A stretch of 15,525 nt of DNA, taken from CAZDDA01 sp964568045 (GTDB taxonomy: Bacteria; Bipolaricaulota; Bipolaricaulia; UBA7950; UBA9294). The stretch lies in contig CAZMOL010000039.1 in the NCBI GenBank assembly GCA_964568045.1, positions 1 to 15,525 on the forward strand, in the 5' to 3' direction. The notes beneath the pieces were generated by a model. It was not told where the DNA came from. It worked only from the letters and a program-made list of their open reading frames with translations, and made no database searches. This document shows, piece after piece, positions 13,600-15,525 of this stretch (the first letter of the stretch is position 1; each line of letters begins with the position of its first letter). Both the position numbers and the translations under genes were made by a program.

Positions 13600-14327
13600 C
13601 GTTCGAGGGCCTCCCTGAGGGCATTGACCGTTGTCTGAAACGCTTCGCACTCGCGAAAATCGAGCGGGCCCACCTCGGGATTGGACACGGTCGCCTTGAT
13701 CTGTGCCGGCCGCTCAGTGAGGACAAGGATCTCCTGGCCGAGAAAGGCCGCCTCCTCGATATCGTGGGTTACTAAGATGAGCGAGAATCGATGTTCCTTC
13801 CACAGAGTGAGGAAGAGGTCCTGGATTCGTTCGCGGGTCAGGGTATCAAGCGACGCCAGCGGTTCATCCATTAGCATCACCGACGGTGCCGTGGACAGCG
13901 CGCGTGCGATCCCGACACGACGCTTCATCCCCTCAGAGAGTTCAGCCGGAAAACGGGACTTCACTTCTCCAAGGCCGAGATCCTCGAGGATTGCTCCGGC
14001 GTTTCGGTTTGGATACTCACCGCTTAAAAGAAGGCTGAGATTGGCGTTTTGCCAGACGGTCTTCCAAGGAAGGAGACCGGCATTCTGTAGAATCAGCGCC
14101 ACCTCTCGACGGGGGGCAGTGACGTGGCTTCCTCCGATTGCGATCGTCCCTGCACTCAGGGGTATGAGCCCGGCCAAAGCAAACAGGATCGAGGTCTTTC
14201 CGCATCCAGAGGGCCCAATGAGAGCCAGGCTCCGGCCGCCATCCAGTTGGAAATCAACCTCTTGCACTGCCCGAACCGTACGCCTACCACGCCCGTAGTC
14301 GATCGCGAGCGCTGTTACCTCGATCAT
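13596..14327 (-). CDS. ABC transporter ATPase, NitT/TauT (SsuB-like) type
   Basis: Cytoplasmic ATPase driving the adjacent permease. Start is ATG 14327, overlapping the binding-protein stop as ATGA; the frame is open further upstream but only as shadow of that gene. Length 243 residues. Walker A GPSGCGKTS at 38-46, Q-loop Gln81 in LILQNAGLLPW, signature LSEGMKRRVGIARAL at 130-144, Walker B VMLMDEPLASLD at 150-161 and switch His188 in LVTHDIEEA. The signature reads LSEGM where LSGGQ or LSGGM is usual, a mild variant that still has the key Ser and second Gly. No Shine-Dalgarno precedes the ATG, so translation is probably coupled to the binding protein. Confidence 0.93.
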   Translation of the reverse strand: MIEVTALAIDYGRGRRTVRAVQEVDFQLDGGRSLALIGPSGCGKTSILFALAGLIPLSAGTIAIGGSHVTAPRREVALILQNAGLLPWKTVWQNANLSLLLSGEYPNRNAGAILEDLGLGEVKSRFPAELSEGMKRRVGIARALSTAPSVMLMDEPLASLDTLTRERIQDLFLTLWKEHRFSLILVTHDIEEAAFLGQEILVLTERPAQIKATVSNPEVGPLDFRECEAFQTTVNALREALER

Positions 14328-15343
14328 TGTAGAAACCGGTCGGTCGTCATGTCCTCGTAGGAGGGATTGTTGCTGGTGTACTGCTTGGCCGCGAGCCACG
14401 CCACGACAGCGTCGAACTGCTCCCAAGAGAGCATCTCGGGCTGGGAAAAGTGAGGGATCACGAAGCTGTCCAGGATGCCATCGGGGATGGTGTCTTCGGT
14501 GACTCCAGGGAAGAACACTGCGAGAACTCTATCGATCCCCATTTCGATCAGCTGTTGGCGATCGGAGCAATTGGTGGTAGTGATTGCTTCTTTGTAGGCG
14601 TCGTAGAACGTGCCGACGAGTTCACCGTGTTCCTCCAGCACCGCGCGACGAAAGACGATGACGCTCGGAAGCTGCTCGGTCTCGTCGAAGTCGGAGAGAT
14701 GGACAAACTCGGGGAGGCCTGCCCCGCCCGGTAGAGGGAAGTTGGCGATGTATGTAACGTATGGCTCCGGCAACACAGCCGCCGGTACCGATAGTGCGGC
14801 GAACCACAGGGCAAGTTGAAGCATGTCCGTCCAATATACGTAAGGAGGCTCGCGATCGAACTTGAACCCAGCGCTTTCCAGCAGACGGTCTGTTTCGTAT
14901 TCGAAGTCGCTGCGATAGATCGTTGCGATCTTGGTCGGTTTTTCATTGGCGAGGAGAGTTTGTAGTGAATGAATATTGAACGAGCTGGGTGAGAGAATAG
15001 CGAGGCTGTTGGTTTGATTGTCCGGGTACGCTGCGCTTGTGATGACGACATCGGTTCCGCTCGCGAAAAGAAGAATCGCCGTTGTCACACCACAGACCAT
15101 GCCGTCGATATCTCCGGCCATCAGCGCCGCGCTGCGTTCTTCATCGTCACTCAGCCCCACCAGTTCCACGTTGAGACCGTGTTTCTCGAACAGCCCCCAT
15201 CCTTCGGCAAAGGCAAGAGTAGCAGAACTCATGACCGGAGAGAGGCTGATGCGAATCTTGGGCAGCTCATCGGCCGCGGAGAGCAGACTAAACGTACAAG
15301 CCAGTAATAGAACAAGCAGCGTCAGGCGACGAGCCTGCACCAT
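14324..15343 (-). CDS. ABC transporter substrate-binding protein, NMT1/THI5-like
   Basis: Extracytoplasmic solute receptor of the importer, 339 residues. The N-terminal export signal has a basic n-region (MVQARR) and a hydrophobic core at 7-15. LLAC at 13-16 is a passable lipobox, so it may be a lipoprotein anchored at Cys16; cleavage near LLSAAD (20-25) by signal peptidase I is the alternative. The mature start IRISLSPVMSSATLAFAEGWGLFEKHGLNVEL is typical of SsuA/TauA/ThiY proteins: a beta strand followed by the short-chain ligand helix. (Quoted here as IRISLSPV at 30-37 and AEGWGLFEKHGLNVEL at 46-61.) The second lobe contains AVLPEPYVTYIAN at 189-201. ATG 15343 has AGGGGGG six nt upstream and a good promoter. 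No ligand-specific residues can be assigned. Confidence 0.88.
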   Translation of the reverse strand: MVQARRLTLLVLLLACTFSLLSAADELPKIRISLSPVMSSATLAFAEGWGLFEKHGLNVELVGLSDDEERSAALMAGDIDGMVCGVTTAILLFASGTDVVITSAAYPDNQTNSLAILSPSSFNIHSLQTLLANEKPTKIATIYRSDFEYETDRLLESAGFKFDREPPYVYWTDMLQLALWFAALSVPAAVLPEPYVTYIANFPLPGGAGLPEFVHLSDFDETEQLPSVIVFRRAVLEEHGELVGTFYDAYKEAITTTNCSDRQQLIEMGIDRVLAVFFPGVTEDTIPDGILDSFVIPHFSQPEMLSWEQFDAVVAWLAAKQYTSNNPSYEDMTTDRFLQ

Positions 15344-15349
15344 GATATT

Positions 15350-15356
15350 CCCCCCT
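15350..15356 (-). promoter_or_regulatory. Ribosome binding site of the binding-protein gene
   Basis: The minus strand reads AGGGGGG, six nt before ATG 15343. It is the only good Shine-Dalgarno at the head of the transporter operon and fixes the start. The predicted mRNA leader is only about 28 nt, leaving no room for a riboswitch. Confidence 0.7.
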
Positions 15357-15377
15357 ATCTGTGAACCGTATGGGTCG

Positions 15378-15405
15378 ATTATACTGTGCTTATTGTCGTT
15401 GACAA
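15378..15405 (-). promoter_or_regulatory. Promoter of the ABC importer operon
   Basis: On the minus strand, TTGTCA (15400-15405, five of six matches to TTGACA) is separated by 16 nt from a perfect TATAAT (15378-15383). Transcription would start near 15371, about 28 nt before the binding-protein ATG. This is the best sigma-70-type promoter in the window and may also feed nadK. Confidence 0.7.
15393..15405. repeat. Short palindrome over the importer promoter -35
   Basis: TTGTC and GACAA flank a 3-nt centre (TTGTCGTTGACAA), and the right arm coincides with the -35 of the importer promoter. It is small but well placed to be an operator half-site pair. It also creates a perfect TTGACA on the plus strand (15399-15404), for which no matching -10 exists at the right distance. 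Confidence 0.3.
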
Positions 15406-15429
15406 AGGCAGGATCTTGCCTCCGTGTGC

Positions 15430-15458
15430 TTGATACAGGGTGGGCGATTCTGGATAAT
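15430..15458 (+). promoter_or_regulatory. Promoter of tRNA-Glu
   Basis: TTGATA (15430-15435) and GATAAT (15453-15458) each match consensus at five of six positions and are separated by 17 nt. Transcription would start near 15465, about nine nt before the tRNA. It is divergent from the importer promoter, with about 25 bp between their -35 elements. Confidence 0.6.
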
Positions 15459-15473
15459 TTTCAGTTGATTATC

Positions 15474-15525
15474 GGTCCCGTCGTCTAGTGGCCTAGGATA
15501 TCGGGCTCTCATCCCGGCGACAGGG
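15474..15525 (+). tRNA. tRNA-Glu (anticodon CUC), 3' end outside the window
   Basis: Begins GGTCCCG (5' acceptor strand), then the TCGTCTAG tRNA-Glu D-arm start, D-loop GTGGCCTAGGA, and anticodon stem TCGGG/CCCGG around the 7-nt loop CTCTCAT. Loop position 34-36 is CTC, reading GAG (Glu). The window ends in the variable/T-stem region (GACAGGG), so the T-loop and 3' acceptor strand are not seen. The expected continuation would pair the T-stem and end in a CGGGACC-like acceptor strand. It is the only RNA gene detected. Confidence 0.93.

Noticed and set aside
15344..15371. TPP or other riboswitch upstream of the NMT1/THI5-like binding protein
   Set aside because: The predicted transcript leader is only about 28 nt and shows no conserved aptamer element.
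15399..15404. Perfect TTGACA on the plus strand as the tRNA-Glu -35
   Set aside because: No -10-like sequence occurs 15-19 nt downstream; TTGATA at 15430 with GATAAT at 15453 fits far better.
1..15525. Mobile elements, CRISPR arrays or phage/defence genes
   Set aside because: No terminal inverted repeats, transposase or integrase motifs, or regularly spaced repeats were seen; all sizeable frames are accounted for by housekeeping or transport genes.

Overview
The window is a bacterial chromosomal segment of moderately high GC (estimated by eye in the mid-to-high 50s %). It is almost fully coding, and nearly every gene lies on the minus strand, in one densely packed, operon-like run from about 15343 down to 493. 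The only plus-strand genes are a membrane-protein fragment entering at the left edge and a tRNA-Glu leaving at the right edge. The gene set is a chromosomal core: primase, primary sigma factor, MiaA, NAD kinase, GAPDH, ATP-type PEP carboxykinase and PdxT. There are no transposases, integrases, phage genes or CRISPR repeats. PdxS/PdxT (the DXP-independent PLP route), ATP-type PckA and the mixed cofactor/information operon exclude an enteric-type gammaproteobacterium. The proteins are divergent enough from textbook models that I do not assign a phylum.

Layout in the direction of minus-strand transcription. (1) A divergent intergenic region (15344-15473) carries one good promoter leftward for an ABC importer and one rightward for tRNA-Glu(CUC). 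(2) The importer is an NMT1/THI5-like binding protein, ATPase and permease joined by ATGA stop/start overlaps. (3) NAD kinase follows. (4) A 217-bp stretch contains decayed-looking coding sequence and a TATAAT promoter. (5) Next comes a pdxS remnant with its middle missing, then intact pdxT overlapping gap by ATGA. (6) Then comF, an MBL-fold hydrolase, dnaG and rpoD (a macromolecular-synthesis-operon core with short overlaps), miaA, a fused NAD(P)HX epimerase/dehydratase, tatD and finally pckA. (7) pckA converges with the plus-strand membrane gene at 439-492.

Functionally, the cluster links genome information (DnaG, RpoD, MiaA, ComF, TatD) with nicotinamide-nucleotide metabolism (NadK makes NADP, Nnr repairs hydrated NAD(P)H, GAPDH uses NAD) and with lower glycolysis/gluconeogenesis (GAPDH, PckA).

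The strongest anomaly is pdxS (11557-11757). It keeps the first ~53 residues and last ~13 residues of a normally ~290-residue PLP synthase and lacks both catalytic lysines. It is nevertheless in frame, has a good promoter and ribosome binding site, and sits directly against an apparently intact pdxT. A second unusual item is the left-edge membrane protein, built from two copies of a 74-residue hydrophobic-hairpin/WKWP/basic-helix module.
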